The translations under genes and the position numbers were made by a program. The notes under the pieces are model-generated. The model was given only the letters and a program-made list of their open reading frames with translations. It made no database searches and had not been told where the DNA came from. A stretch of DNA of 42,654 bases from Nitrosomonas oligotropha. GTDB taxonomy: Bacteria; Pseudomonadota; Gammaproteobacteria; Burkholderiales; Nitrosomonadaceae. The stretch covers positions 1 through 42,654 of the forward strand of contig NZ_FNOE01000024.1 in the NCBI RefSeq assembly GCF_900106555.1. The letters run 5' to 3'. Of the stretch, positions 17,342 to 25,698 are shown piece by piece (position 1 is the stretch's first letter; every line of letters starts with the position of its first letter).

Positions 17342-18175
17342 CTACTTACCTGTATTGTAGTACTGGATACAATCACCCTGATTTTTGAAAGGTGATGAGT
17401 CAGTGCGTGTCAGAGCACGCCAACCACCGTTCTGGCAGACATCAAACGATTTGCCTATGTCCTGCACAACCAAATCGTCGAATGTTGCCAGCGTTTCCCA
17501 TACTCCCCCTAAGCCGATGCCACCTGCTGGAAGTGGATTCGGATCGGTGTAATCCATGTATCGCGTGCCATTCAGAAAAACCTGAAAATGGCCTCCATTA
17601 ACCACAACGTTGACATCGACGGGGGTGTCTACGGGGGAGAGAGAAGCTGTGCTCACTATGTTTTGGGGACACCCTCCCGCCGGGCAGTCTACGCGTTGAA
17701 GTGAGATGGTATCAAACTGGGCCAGTTCTCCAGGTGCTAATATAGCAGGACCAGACTTATCCAGCCAGAGAATGTACCCTTGCCCAATAAATCCAATGCC
17801 GCTTGGGTCAAAATTAAAACTCTGCGTCGGAAAGAAGAGCATGGTTTCGTGCCAACCTTCAATGGGTTGCACTTTTACGGACATTTTAAAATTAGTCCAT
17901 TGCGGATTGCCATTCGGGATCACCATGGAGCCACGGGGCCAATCCCCACTATAGCCTCGTGTGTTGAGTCGCTGATTATCAATCCAGGCCTCTCCACGTA
18001 TTATGGTGTATTTGTTCAAAGAACTTGCGTCATTAAAATGATCCTCGAACAAGATTTCCGCCTGTGCGTTAGGAACTGAAACCAATCCTCCGAAAATGAT
18101 AAACAAACCTGCAATGATTCCCCAAAGAAAATTCCCTTTCGTTTGGATCATTTGTGCATATGATTTACTTAACAT
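17342..18175 (-). CDS. Secreted ConA/LamG-like protein with a CxNGG tail
   Basis: This 277-residue protein has a long N-terminus with signal core FLWGIIAGLFIIFGGLVS ending near AQA. The mature part (EILFEDHFND ... GEAWIDNQRL ... FKMSVKVQPIEGWHETMLF ... VNGGHFQVFLNGTRYMDY) has the strand pattern of concanavalin/laminin-G-like glycan-binding or family-16-like domains, without a clear catalytic motif. The last 35 residues (CQNGGWRAL, SPFKNQGDCIQYYNTGK) are a short two-Cys module known at the end of other secreted bacterial proteins. AGGAG precedes the first ATG. It is probably secreted and may bind carbohydrate; no close neighbours on its strand help. Confidence 0.6.
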   Translation of the reverse strand: MLSKSYAQMIQTKGNFLWGIIAGLFIIFGGLVSVPNAQAEILFEDHFNDASSLNKYTIIRGEAWIDNQRLNTRGYSGDWPRGSMVIPNGNPQWTNFKMSVKVQPIEGWHETMLFFPTQSFNFDPSGIGFIGQGYILWLDKSGPAILAPGELAQFDTISLQRVDCPAGGCPQNIVSTASLSPVDTPVDVNVVVNGGHFQVFLNGTRYMDYTDPNPLPAGGIGLGGVWETLATFDDLVVQDIGKSFDVCQNGGWRALTRTDSSPFKNQGDCIQYYNTGK

Positions 18176-18473
18176 AACCTTTCTCCTATTGTTACGACTA
18201 ATAACATTGACAATCGAATTTCAGTTTCATCCATTATGAGATGAGTCTGAAAGGAGTAGGTATTTCACTGAAAGCTGGTCACTCTATCCGAGCAAAAATA
18301 TGCACGTGTATATTTTATACCTTCCTTATTAGGTCTTTCTGAATACCTTCCTCTTTTTTCATGATAGAGTACCTAATTTGTTAAATATATAAGCATTTTT
18401 CTTATTTTTATCTATAACCCGGTAGATTAGGATGACGAAAGGAATCCCACCATCACAACCAAATTAGCTAGGG
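18176..18473. other. Intergenic stretch upstream of the ConA-like gene
   Basis: This AT-rich stretch should contain the minus-strand promoter of the ConA-like gene. No other gene or RNA is recognised. It ends at the isolated IS terminal repeat. Confidence 0.35.
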
Positions 18474-18499
18474 TGTAAGAATTCCTAGCGTTGTTTACA
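18474..18499 (+). repeat. Isolated IS481-type terminal inverted repeat
   Basis: All 26 bases match the reverse complement of the element end at 70-95. No transposase fragment lies on either side: a hairpin and the 3' end of the next gene follow within 90 bases. It is either a scar left by deletion of an element or a solo end. Confidence 0.7.
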
Positions 18500-18514
18500 A
18501 GCGGCAGCACTAAC

Positions 18515-18536
18515 CGGGTTAATCGTAACTAACCCG
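18515..18536 (-). terminator. Candidate terminator hairpin after the 595-aa exported protein
   Basis: CGGGTTA (18515-18521) pairs with TAACCCG (18530-18536), 50 bases beyond the stop of the minus-strand gene. There is no strong T run. Confidence 0.4.
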
Positions 18537-18586
18537 ATCTGAAATATTCCGGCACCCATCCACTGCTGCAAAAGCCTCGTGATTCC

Positions 18587-20374
18587 TCACTGTACCGGTC
18601 TGCGCGTTTCCCTGAACCAAGCCCGGCACTGTTCCATTTTCGCGCGCTGTTCCGCCGGTGCGTGGCGGCGGCAGGTGGCGTATTCTTCCGTATCCGCTTT
18701 GGCGCCCCAGCGGATTTCAGCGCAGTCATTGGGGTTGTAGGCCATTTCAAAAGCCGGTTTGCGCGCCAGCACGTCGGCCACCGACAGCTCCCACGAACTG
18801 CCGTCGCTACGCGTGTAACGGATGCTGCTCTCCAGGATGCGCTGCGCGTGCTGCTGTTCGATCTGCGCTTTGGCTTGCGCGGGACTTTGGTTGCCGAGAA
18901 CAAACAATTCCGGATGACGTAGGATTTTTTCCGGCAAGCCGGTGAGCACATTGATAGCGATGATCAGGCGCATGTCGCGCGACGGCGTGGAATAATCTTC
19001 CCAAGGCCCTATAGTCTGAAAAATCGCCGCGCCGCCGGGCATCGGGATGACACTGCGCGGATTTTTGCGGAAATATGCTTCGCCATTGTTCACCGAAGTG
19101 ACGCGCGTTTCGATTTGTTCCACCAGCGCGGCCAACGTGGCTTCGTATGCTTGCACCGGATCAAAACCCTCGGGATTGATGAGCTTGGCCAATTTGGCGT
19201 AGAAATCGTCGGGCGTGAGTTGGTCTTGTTCCAAGGAATAAGTGGTAAATTCAGGGTGACCGCTCAGTTCATTATTGCTGAGCACGCGCCATTGGCCGGG
19301 AGCAGTCTGAATTAACGGGCGGAACGCCTTGAAACCCGGCCCGGCGTTGGCGGTGTTGGCAAACAACAGGGTGCCTTCCCACACGCGCTTGCGCGTGACC
19401 GAGTTGTCCGGTTGCGCATCGACGGCCAGCAGCACGCCGGGATTATCCGCCGTCTGCGGCACCCATTCCGCCAGCACTAGAATATGCCCATAAGGATCGG
19501 CATACACGGTGCCCGGCCACAGCGTTTCCCGGCTCATCGAAACCGGATACAGGTCGGTTGATTCATCCTCAAGCCCCGTGCGTGCCGAACCCGAGTGAAC
19601 GGTGTCCACTAGCCGCCGGCTGAATTTCGTGAAATTGCTCTGCGAAGTAATACCACGGGTAAATTCAGACACGATGGTGGGCACGCCGCAGCGTGGCGGC
19701 ATCTTGGCTGAGCCGCGCCCGCACGCGCGGAAAGCGACCGGCAAACCGGTCTTCCAGGCAAAATACGCCCGCAATGTGTACGGCAAATCGGCGCAATCGG
19801 GCGTCAGCGGCAATTTATTGTCTTCGCTCAGGCCAAGATAATTGTGCAAGAAGTTGCGCTCGGCGTTGCGCAATACCGGTTCCAGCGATGTAAAACTGAG
19901 ATTTTCTTCGGGCGGCGCGCCAAACAAGGTTTCGATCCAGGCGGAATAAAACGCTTCGGCGGCAAGATTCCATTCTTTGAGTCTTTCCTGCGGATTGGGT
20001 CCGTCCACGGTAAATTGATAGCAGGCAACCGGTTTGCCATCCCGGCTCGCTTTGACGCGATAGTGCCCTGCGCCGGGTTCTTCCCATGCAGCAACCAGAC
20101 TCCAGGGCGGGCCGCCGCGGCGGCGCGGTTGCAGCGCTATCCGCTGGCCTTGATCGCCACTCAGCGCCAGTTCCGCCAGCGGGCCATCTGTCGATACGGC
20201 CATAATCTTGACCGATTCGCCATTCTTGGGATTCAACGGCGAAATCCAAATATGCGCCGCGCCGGTTTGTTCACACGCGACATCCTCAGCCAGCGCTTGC
20301 GGAATGCTCGCCCATACCAGAGTCAGAGTGCAAGCAAAAAAACCATTCATGAAAAAGACCGGTAAGCTTTTCAT
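18587..20374 (-). CDS. Exported protein with a possible papain-like fold
   Basis: This is a secreted protein of about 595 residues. The ATG at 20374-20372 is preferred because GGGAG lies just upstream and a proper signal peptide (FMNGFFACTLTLVWASIPQALA) follows; a longer frame starts 9 codons earlier. An N-terminal beta domain (IWISPLNPKNGESVKIMAV) is followed by a region with TPDCADLPYTLRAYFAWKTG and, about 110 residues later, TVYADPYGHILVLAEW. A Cys in a helix start and a His in a strand at that spacing are as in NlpC/P60 and other papain-like enzymes. The C-terminus has CAEIRWGA and a Cys-rich end. The cysteine-peptidase idea is by eye only. It probably forms a unit with the lipoprotein upstream. 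Confidence 0.55.
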   Translation of the reverse strand: MKSLPVFFMNGFFACTLTLVWASIPQALAEDVACEQTGAAHIWISPLNPKNGESVKIMAVSTDGPLAELALSGDQGQRIALQPRRRGGPPWSLVAAWEEPGAGHYRVKASRDGKPVACYQFTVDGPNPQERLKEWNLAAEAFYSAWIETLFGAPPEENLSFTSLEPVLRNAERNFLHNYLGLSEDNKLPLTPDCADLPYTLRAYFAWKTGLPVAFRACGRGSAKMPPRCGVPTIVSEFTRGITSQSNFTKFSRRLVDTVHSGSARTGLEDESTDLYPVSMSRETLWPGTVYADPYGHILVLAEWVPQTADNPGVLLAVDAQPDNSVTRKRVWEGTLLFANTANAGPGFKAFRPLIQTAPGQWRVLSNNELSGHPEFTTYSLEQDQLTPDDFYAKLAKLINPEGFDPVQAYEATLAALVEQIETRVTSVNNGEAYFRKNPRSVIPMPGGAAIFQTIGPWEDYSTPSRDMRLIIAINVLTGLPEKILRHPELFVLGNQSPAQAKAQIEQQHAQRILESSIRYTRSDGSSWELSVADVLARKPAFEMAYNPNDCAEIRWGAKADTEEYATCRRHAPAEQRAKMEQCRAWFRETRRPVQ

Positions 20375-20437
20375 CCGTATTCTCCCGTAATTTACCAGCA
20401 CCCTTCAAAACCGATGGTTAGCCGAGCAACAAACTAT

Positions 20438-20848
20438 TTATTCCTTTTTAATCAGTGCGATTTCATTCACGATGTCATTTTCGTCATAGCGCACTTGAAA
20501 TGCCATGTCATCGCCACTGAAGGTAATTTCTGTGGGTGTACCGACCAGCTCCCACAGTCCCAATGTAACGACATTCGCCGCGCCGTGCAGAAATGCCCTG
20601 CCCGCCTTGGCACCTGTGCTATAGCCCTGGGTAAACTTAAAGATTTCATAGCGCTTACCGTCGCGATATTCACTGATCACCGGCGCACCGAACTCGGAAA
20701 TCAGCATGGCCCGGGATGTGCCTTCTTTTAACAAATCGACATCCTTCTTTTCAGGTTGTTTAGCCGCCATAAAAACAGAGCAGCCTGAAGCTGACAATAG
20801 CAATATCAGCAGCGTCGTAAGAAACATAAACCTTCTTAAATTATTCAT
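20438..20848 (-). CDS. BamE/SmpA-like lipoprotein
   Basis: This 136-residue lipoprotein has signal core FLTTLLILLLSASGC with the lipobox Cys, then VDLLKEGTSRAMLISEFGAPVIS, which has the pattern of the small BamE/SmpA-like fold (L--G-sR--v---lG-P). A glycine-rich hydrophobic stretch follows (AGRAFLHGAANVVTLGLWELVG), then strands to the end. I chose the ATG at 20848; the longer frame would begin with TTG and spoil the signal peptide. It is 64 bases upstream of, and on the same strand as, the large exported protein, so the two are probably co-transcribed. Function unknown. Confidence 0.7.
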   Translation of the reverse strand: MNNLRRFMFLTTLLILLLSASGCSVFMAAKQPEKKDVDLLKEGTSRAMLISEFGAPVISEYRDGKRYEIFKFTQGYSTGAKAGRAFLHGAANVVTLGLWELVGTPTEITFSGDDMAFQVRYDENDIVNEIALIKKE

Positions 20849-21237
20849 ATCTAGCCAATTTAATTCACGATAACCCAATCACTTCGGGTACAAATGAGGA
20901 AAAGATACCGGCCAATGCTGATCCGGATTTTCTTCTTTCTAGCACTGCATTTTACTGCAATCGTTTCATCGATGTGGGGCTACAACGATGACTTGCTAAC
21001 TTCGTTGTCAATCCGGTTGATCCAGTGTACATCTGTTCAGCAATCCAGTACCCCGGAAATCACTTTTTATCGCAATTACTTTAACTGTCAGCTGGTTAGC
21101 AGTAGCGTACTTTCTTGCCACAACGCAGCATAATTCCTTTTTATTATATAGAAATTAGAAAATATTATTTCTATTTATATAAAAAAATTGCTATCTTTCG
21201 CTTCCATCAATTTTTACTACTGTGCTGAGCAATATAA
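20849..21237. other. Divergent intergenic stretch before the sulfur cluster
   Basis: A 79-codon frame on the plus strand (20894-21133) starts with a hydrophobic, signal-like segment but has no ribosome site and no family, so it is only possible. From 21130 the sequence is extremely AT-rich and contains an inverted repeat described separately. This is where the promoter of the sulfur cluster should lie. Confidence 0.4.
21148..21174 (+). promoter_or_regulatory. Candidate operator of the sulfur cluster
   Basis: ATAGAAAT (21148-21155) and ATTTCTAT (21167-21174) form a perfect inverted repeat with 11-base spacing in the AT-rich region 64 bases before the first gene. Spacing and symmetry suit a dimeric regulator. 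In this group CysB-type LysR regulators often control sulfate genes, but no specific consensus is matched, so the regulator is unknown. Confidence 0.35.
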
Positions 21238-21459
21238 ATGACTACCGATTCCGGTTTGGAACAAAAAATTGTTGCAAACAATGATCCAATCAAGAAGATT
21301 CCCGTGGAGGTCGCGCAGGAAATTTTGCGCGCGGTTGCAAACATCGAATACGGTTCGATTGAAATCGTCATTCACGATAATAGAGTTGTACAAATCGAGT
21401 GTCGCGAAAAAATTCGCGTAAACCAAAGCGGATCGAGCCGAAAAGCGTTGAAATCTTAA
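21238..21459 (+). CDS. YezD family protein (DUF2292)
   Basis: This 73-residue cytoplasmic protein has a core IPVEVAQEILRAVANIEYGSIEIVIHDNRVVQIECREKIR that is the DUF2292/YezD pattern: a helix, GSIEI-IHDGRVVQIE strands and a charged end. Genes of this family often lie beside sulfate-assimilation genes, as here. The molecular role is unknown; the tiny size suggests a regulator or partner protein. It is the first gene of the same-strand sulfur cluster. The ribosome site is weak (GAG). Twelve residues of unrelated N-terminus precede the core. Confidence 0.8.
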   Translation: MTTDSGLEQKIVANNDPIKKIPVEVAQEILRAVANIEYGSIEIVIHDNRVVQIECREKIRVNQSGSSRKALKS

Positions 21460-21599
21460 TCACCTGAACAGCTTAAGAATCTTACTGACAAGACAAAGCT
21501 GATCACAAAAAATGACACCGACCAGTACCTCTGGAGGTTAGAAAACAAAAAAATCAGTGACTCAACCGGATTTCCGGAGGGCTCACCCAGGAGAATATA

Positions 21600-23246
21600 G
21601 TGAAATTTCATTGGTACTTATCGAGAATTATGACATTGAGCGCACTGACTATCAGCTCCACTCAAGCATTTTCCGATCAAAAAACAACGCTTGATTTTCA
21701 AGCAGCGCAACAAACCATTCTGCAAGTTGTGCAGCAAATGCCGGATGAAACGGCTAAGTCATCAGCTGGTAAAGGATTGCCCGCCATCGTGCCGGAAACA
21801 AAGGCCGCCGAGGCAAAAAAATCCATCAGCTATCATCAGCGCTCCAACAGCTATGCCACCAATCCGGATTCCGATCCGCCGCGCTATGTGCGCCGCTTGA
21901 GCGATATCGGTGTTGAAGCGTTTAAAGATGTCACCTGGCTGGAAATCGGACTGGAATCGCGCATGCGCTACGAACATCGTCATAACGATATCCGGCGTAT
22001 CGAAGGCGGAAACGACGATCCTTTTTTCTTGCGTCAACGCGCATGGATAGGGATCAAAGAGATCCTGGATCCATTCCGCTTTGCGGTCGAATTTCAAGAT
22101 TCCCGGATTTATAACAACCGGTTTGTATCGACCGACCAGGAAAGAAACGAGTACGACCTGCTCAACGCATACGGCGAACTGTATTTCAAAAAGGCGCTCG
22201 GTGCCGATGACCGGGGTAATGATCGACCGGTTCGATTCCGTGTCGGCCGCATGGCTTATGAAACAACCGATCGGCGTTTTATCGCGCGCAATGAGTGGCG
22301 CAATACCACCAATACATTTGAAGGTTTCCGTCTGAATTTAGGTCGCGAAGCCAACGACTGGGAGCTGGACTTATTCGGTATGCAGCCGGTGCGCCGCTTG
22401 CAAACCAAGTTTGATGAAGCGAATGATAATCTCTGGTTCTTTGGCGGGATCGGCACTTTGCGCAAATGGTCTGACATCGCTACCCTCCAGACTTACTACA
22501 TGGGGCAGAAGCAAACAGGTGATCCGAATGGTTTCACAGCAACCAACCGGCTGGACCGGGAAATTCATATGCCTGGGTTTCGTGTATATGGCAAGGCGAG
22601 CAATATTCTCGATTTCGATGTCAGCTATAACCATCAGCTAGGATTCAGTGGCCCTAATCGCGTGGATGCGCATGGATACACCATCGAAGTAGGAAAAACA
22701 TTTGACCATGCCTGGAAACCACGGATTGCTCTGTTTTATGGTTATGCCAGCGGCGATAAAAATCCCAATGACAATGTCGACAACCGCTTTGACCGCTTCT
22801 TCGGATTTGCGCGGCCTTGGTCGGCGGATCACTATGTGATTTATGAGAACTTGAAAGCACCGAAAATACGCTTTGAATTCAGCCCGACGCAGAAACTCGG
22901 ATTTGAAGTCGGTTATGGCGCCTATTGGCTGGCCAGCAGCAAGGACCGCATGTTCGATATTCTCGATGGCAACATCAGCAATACCATCAAAGATCCCGGA
23001 TTCAATCGCGACCGCACCGGGCAGAGCGGTGATTTCGGTGGCCATGCCTTCGAAGGACGCATACGCTATCAAGCCACATCGCGTATCAGCACTACTCTCG
23101 GTTACACCCATTTCACTGCTGGAGAGTTTGTAAAAAACCGGATCGCAGCTACCTCTTGCGCAACCTTGCACAAGCACCCTTGCACCGATCAACGCTCAGG
23201 CAACACGGATTTCTTATATTTTGAAGTGCTTATCAGCCTTTTATAA
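21600..23246 (+). CDS. Outer-membrane porin, alginate-export-like beta barrel
   Basis: This 548-residue protein starts with GTG (AGGAG nine bases upstream). A signal peptide (LSALTISSTQAFS) is followed by a 70-residue Gln/Ala/Lys-rich linker, then an alginate-export-like barrel: WLEIGLESRMRYEHRHND, RQRAWIGIKEILDPFRFAVEF and RVGRMAYETTDRRFIARNEW are typical. The last residues are LLYFEVLISLL-like, ending in hydrophobic residues as barrel proteins do. Thus it is in the outer membrane. Its place directly before the sulfate-binding protein (31 bases) suggests passage of sulfate or a sulfur compound rather than alginate; this is inference. Confidence 0.82.
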   Translation: MKFHWYLSRIMTLSALTISSTQAFSDQKTTLDFQAAQQTILQVVQQMPDETAKSSAGKGLPAIVPETKAAEAKKSISYHQRSNSYATNPDSDPPRYVRRLSDIGVEAFKDVTWLEIGLESRMRYEHRHNDIRRIEGGNDDPFFLRQRAWIGIKEILDPFRFAVEFQDSRIYNNRFVSTDQERNEYDLLNAYGELYFKKALGADDRGNDRPVRFRVGRMAYETTDRRFIARNEWRNTTNTFEGFRLNLGREANDWELDLFGMQPVRRLQTKFDEANDNLWFFGGIGTLRKWSDIATLQTYYMGQKQTGDPNGFTATNRLDREIHMPGFRVYGKASNILDFDVSYNHQLGFSGPNRVDAHGYTIEVGKTFDHAWKPRIALFYGYASGDKNPNDNVDNRFDRFFGFARPWSADHYVIYENLKAPKIRFEFSPTQKLGFEVGYGAYWLASSKDRMFDILDGNISNTIKDPGFNRDRTGQSGDFGGHAFEGRIRYQATSRISTTLGYTHFTAGEFVKNRIAATSCATLHKHPCTDQRSGNTDFLYFEVLISLL

Positions 23247-23277
23247 ACCCTTTTAAATCATTAGTGGAGAAAATTTT

Positions 23278-24279
23278 ATGAACATCAAAACATGGCTAGC
23301 AGCAAGCTTCTTGACCGTCGGTTTGATTGCCGGCAGTAATGCATTGGCGGACAAAACCTTGCTCAATGTATCCTACGATCCAACTCGCGAGCTCTATCAA
23401 GAATTCAATGCGGCCTTCGCCAAATACTGGCAAGCAAAAAACAACGAAAAAGTCACGATCCGGCAATCGCATGGCGGCTCTGGCAAGCAAGCGCGTTCCG
23501 TCATCGACGGCCTCGAAGCCGATGTAGTGACACTGGCATTAGCCAACGATATCAACGCTATCTCCGAAAAAGCCAAATTGCTGCCGGAGAATTGGCAAGC
23601 GCGATTGCCATTCAACAGCACGCCGTACAACTCGACCATCATCTTTCTGGTGCGCAAGGGAAATCCCAAAGGCATAAAGGATTGGGATGATCTGGCCCGT
23701 CCTGGCGTAGCCGTGATTACCCCGAACCCGAAAACATCCGGTGGCGCGCAGTGGAATTATCTGGCGGCATGGCAATACGGCAAACGCAAATTCGACGATG
23801 AAAGCAAAGTGAAGGAATTCGTCAGCAGCATTTATAAAAATGTACCAGTACTGGATTCCGGCGCGCGTGGATCAACCACCACATTCGTGGAGCGCGGTGT
23901 CGGCGATGTATTCATTTCCTGGGAAAACGAAGCCTTTCTGGCGCTGAAGGAATATGGCGCGGATAAATTCGAAATTGTCATTCCATCGCTGAGTATTCTG
24001 GCGGAACCGCCGGTCGCGGTAGTTGATAAAGTGGTCGACAAACGCGGCACACGCCAAATTGCGGAAGCGTACCTGGAGTACCTCTATTCCGAAGCAGGCC
24101 AGGAAATTGCTGCCAAGCATTTTTACCGCCCTACCCACGCGGGAGTCGCCGAGAAGTATGCCGCCAAATTCCCCAAGATCGAATTATTCAAAATCGACGA
24201 GGCTTTCGGCGGGTGGAAAAATGCACACAAAGCCCACTTCGCCGATGGCGGCACGTTCGATCAGATTTATCTGAAGTAA
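23278..24279 (+). CDS. sbp: Periplasmic sulfate-binding protein
   Basis: This 333-residue protein has a signal peptide ([14 protein letters not shown]). Family marks are [17 protein letters not shown] at the start of the mature part, [20 protein letters not shown] (the anion-binding loop), [30 protein letters not shown], and [20 protein letters not shown]. These identify the sulfate/thiosulfate-binding partner of the CysTWA transporter. It captures sulfate in the periplasm and hands it to CysT/CysW, encoded 4 kb further in the same cluster. GGAG lies upstream. A hairpin after the stop (24288-24307) may keep its mRNA more abundant than the rest. Confidence 0.95.
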   Translation: MNIKTWLAASFLTVGLIAGSNALADKTLLNVSYDPTRELYQEFNAAFAKYWQAKNNEKVTIRQSHGGSGKQARSVIDGLEADVVTLALANDINAISEKAKLLPENWQARLPFNSTPYNSTIIFLVRKGNPKGIKDWDDLARPGVAVITPNPKTSGGAQWNYLAAWQYGKRKFDDESKVKEFVSSIYKNVPVLDSGARGSTTTFVERGVGDVFISWENEAFLALKEYGADKFEIVIPSLSILAEPPVAVVDKVVDKRGTRQIAEAYLEYLYSEAGQEIAAKHFYRPTHAGVAEKYAAKFPKIELFKIDEAFGGWKNAHKAHFADGGTFDQIYLK

Positions 24280-24287
24280 TGACAACA

Positions 24288-24307
24288 TAGCGCGCTACGG
24301 CGCGCTA
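24288..24307 (+). terminator. Intercistronic hairpin after sbp
   Basis: TAGCGCG (24288-24294) pairs perfectly with CGCGCTA (24301-24307) around a 6-base loop in the 48-base gap. There is no T run, so it may be an mRNA-stabilising or partial-termination site, as is common after binding-protein genes. Confidence 0.5.
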
Positions 24308-24327
24308 ATAAACAAAAAGGATTCAAT

Positions 24328-24672
24328 ATGACCGTTCTTATCGTTGGTGGAGATTACGTGACATCGTTCAAGCAGCTGATTGCCACGCAACACAATGCAC
24401 GCATCGAGCATTGGAGCGGCCGCGCAAAAGGCTTTAACAAGCGGCAACTTCCACATGAGACACAATTGATCATCGTTATTTGCGACCTCATTAATCACAA
24501 CTTTGCCAACTCGATCAAAGATCAAGCGAATCGGAATGGTATTCCGCTCGTTTATTGCCATCGTTCTGTCAATGAGCTGAGGCGCAAATTAAAGGATATC
24601 TACCCAACCGATAAGGGCAGTTGTTGTAACAGTTTTTGTGAGCAAAGAAATCTAACACGGAAGTACCACTAA
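24328..24672 (+). CDS. DUF2325 family protein
   Basis: This is a 114-residue cytoplasmic protein. TVLIVGGDYVTSFKQLIA, then IEHWSGRAKGFNKRQLP, LIIVICDLINHNFANSIKDQ and GIPLVYCHRSVNELRRKL give the whole DUF2325 fold: a Rossmann-like alpha/beta domain that looks nucleotide- or phosphate-binding (GG at the first loop). The last 20 residues (after LKDIYPTDKG) contain CCNSFC and go beyond the usual family end of about 95-100 residues. Function unknown. It lies between sbp and the EAL-like gene with a good ribosome site (AAAGG). Confidence 0.8.
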   Translation: MTVLIVGGDYVTSFKQLIATQHNARIEHWSGRAKGFNKRQLPHETQLIIVICDLINHNFANSIKDQANRNGIPLVYCHRSVNELRRKLKDIYPTDKGSCCNSFCEQRNLTRKYH

Positions 24673-24688
24673 CAAGTTCAATTGCAGC

Positions 24689-24759
24689 CCATAGAAATAT
24701 CTTAAGCCTGTAACAGAACCATTGTTTTTGTCTATGCATAGCAGCATTCATTTCTATGG
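24689..24759 (+). promoter_or_regulatory. Inverted repeat before the EAL-like gene
   Basis: CCATAGAAAT (24689-24698) and ATTTCTATGG (24750-24759) are a perfect 10-base inverted repeat enclosing 51 bases. The right arm ends next to the ribosome site of the EAL-like gene, so pairing in the mRNA could hide that site. Confidence 0.35.
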
Positions 24760-24769
24760 AGATGGTTCC

Positions 24770-25600
24770 ATGAATACGTCAGCAAACAACACATTCACGG
24801 CACTCGATGAATTTGAACTCATCAATTCCGCCACCGACTACGCCTTAAAACGCGCTGACAACGGCTGGATCAGCGGGTATTTTTATCAATGCGAATTAAC
24901 CAGCGTTTTTCAACCCATTTTTAGCATCGATCTGGGCAAAACCATCGCACATGCCGCGTATGTGCGTTCCAAGTCAAACGAAGAAATTGCACTCTGGCCA
25001 TGGCAAGTCTTCGCCATGGCGTCAAAAGATGATCAGCTCATTGAGCTGGATCGCTTATGCCGCGCAATTCATGCGTTGAATTATTATTTCAATCACACAT
25101 CCCAGTCGGACAATTTGTTTGTCGAAGTTCATCCGCGCTTATTGGAGAGCGTCAAAGACGATCACGGCCGCGCATTTGAGAACTTTCTCGACCTCATCGG
25201 TGTAAAAACCTCGCGCGTCGTCATCGAAATTCCGGCTATCGTCAATCGTAATTGGAAGCTGCTGCAGCATGTCATCGGCAATTACCGTTCGCGCGGCTAC
25301 CGGATTGCCGCCAACTACTCCGGCACCAATAGCGATTGGATGGCGGAACTGGGCAGTTTGTATCCGGACGTGGTGCGAATCGCGGCCAGCGATCTGATGC
25401 GTCACGAAACCATTGCCGAGCTGGCGAATACCGTCCATAGCTTCGGCGCAAGCTTGCTGGTGCGGGACATCGAAACAGCGGAACAGTTAGCAGCCGCGAA
25501 ACGCACCGAGGCCGATTATCTGCAAGGCAATCTGCTCGGCAAACCGTTATCCGTGATCAAAACAACCGAGCTGACGCCTGCTTCAAGACCGGTTAATTAA
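24770..25600 (+). CDS. Degenerate EAL-domain protein
   Basis: This is a 276-residue protein with one EAL-type TIM barrel (about residues 40-265). The overall pattern is clear: YQCELTSVFQPIFSID, LIELDRLCRAI, VEVHPRLLES, NYRSRGYRIAANYSG, and EADYLQGNLLGKPL at the end. The catalytic signatures are lost: the EAL motif reads HAA, EITE reads EIPA, DDFG reads NYSG and KID reads RIA. It therefore should not hydrolyse c-di-GMP and may bind it, or a protein partner, as a sensor. I chose the ATG at 24770 with TGGAGA upstream; the frame is open from a TTG 16 codons earlier. It sits directly before the encapsulin gene. Confidence 0.82.
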   Translation: MNTSANNTFTALDEFELINSATDYALKRADNGWISGYFYQCELTSVFQPIFSIDLGKTIAHAAYVRSKSNEEIALWPWQVFAMASKDDQLIELDRLCRAIHALNYYFNHTSQSDNLFVEVHPRLLESVKDDHGRAFENFLDLIGVKTSRVVIEIPAIVNRNWKLLQHVIGNYRSRGYRIAANYSGTNSDWMAELGSLYPDVVRIAASDLMRHETIAELANTVHSFGASLLVRDIETAEQLAAAKRTEADYLQGNLLGKPLSVIKTTELTPASRPVN

Positions 25601-25698
25601 AACAAAAGGAGAACATCCATACGCCATCATCTCAATTCGTTTCTCAAGCCTGACAGTATTCGTTACAACATTATTGACTTAATCCAAGGAGAATTAGC

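Noticed and set aside
20894..21133. 79-codon frame with a signal-like start
   Set aside because: No ribosome site and no family; kept only as a possibility in the intergenic note.
24700..24714. 15-base match with the IS-like end at 42636-42650 (ATCTTAAGCCTGTAA)
   Set aside because: A single match of this length is expected by chance in 42 kb, and no other shared sequence surrounds it.
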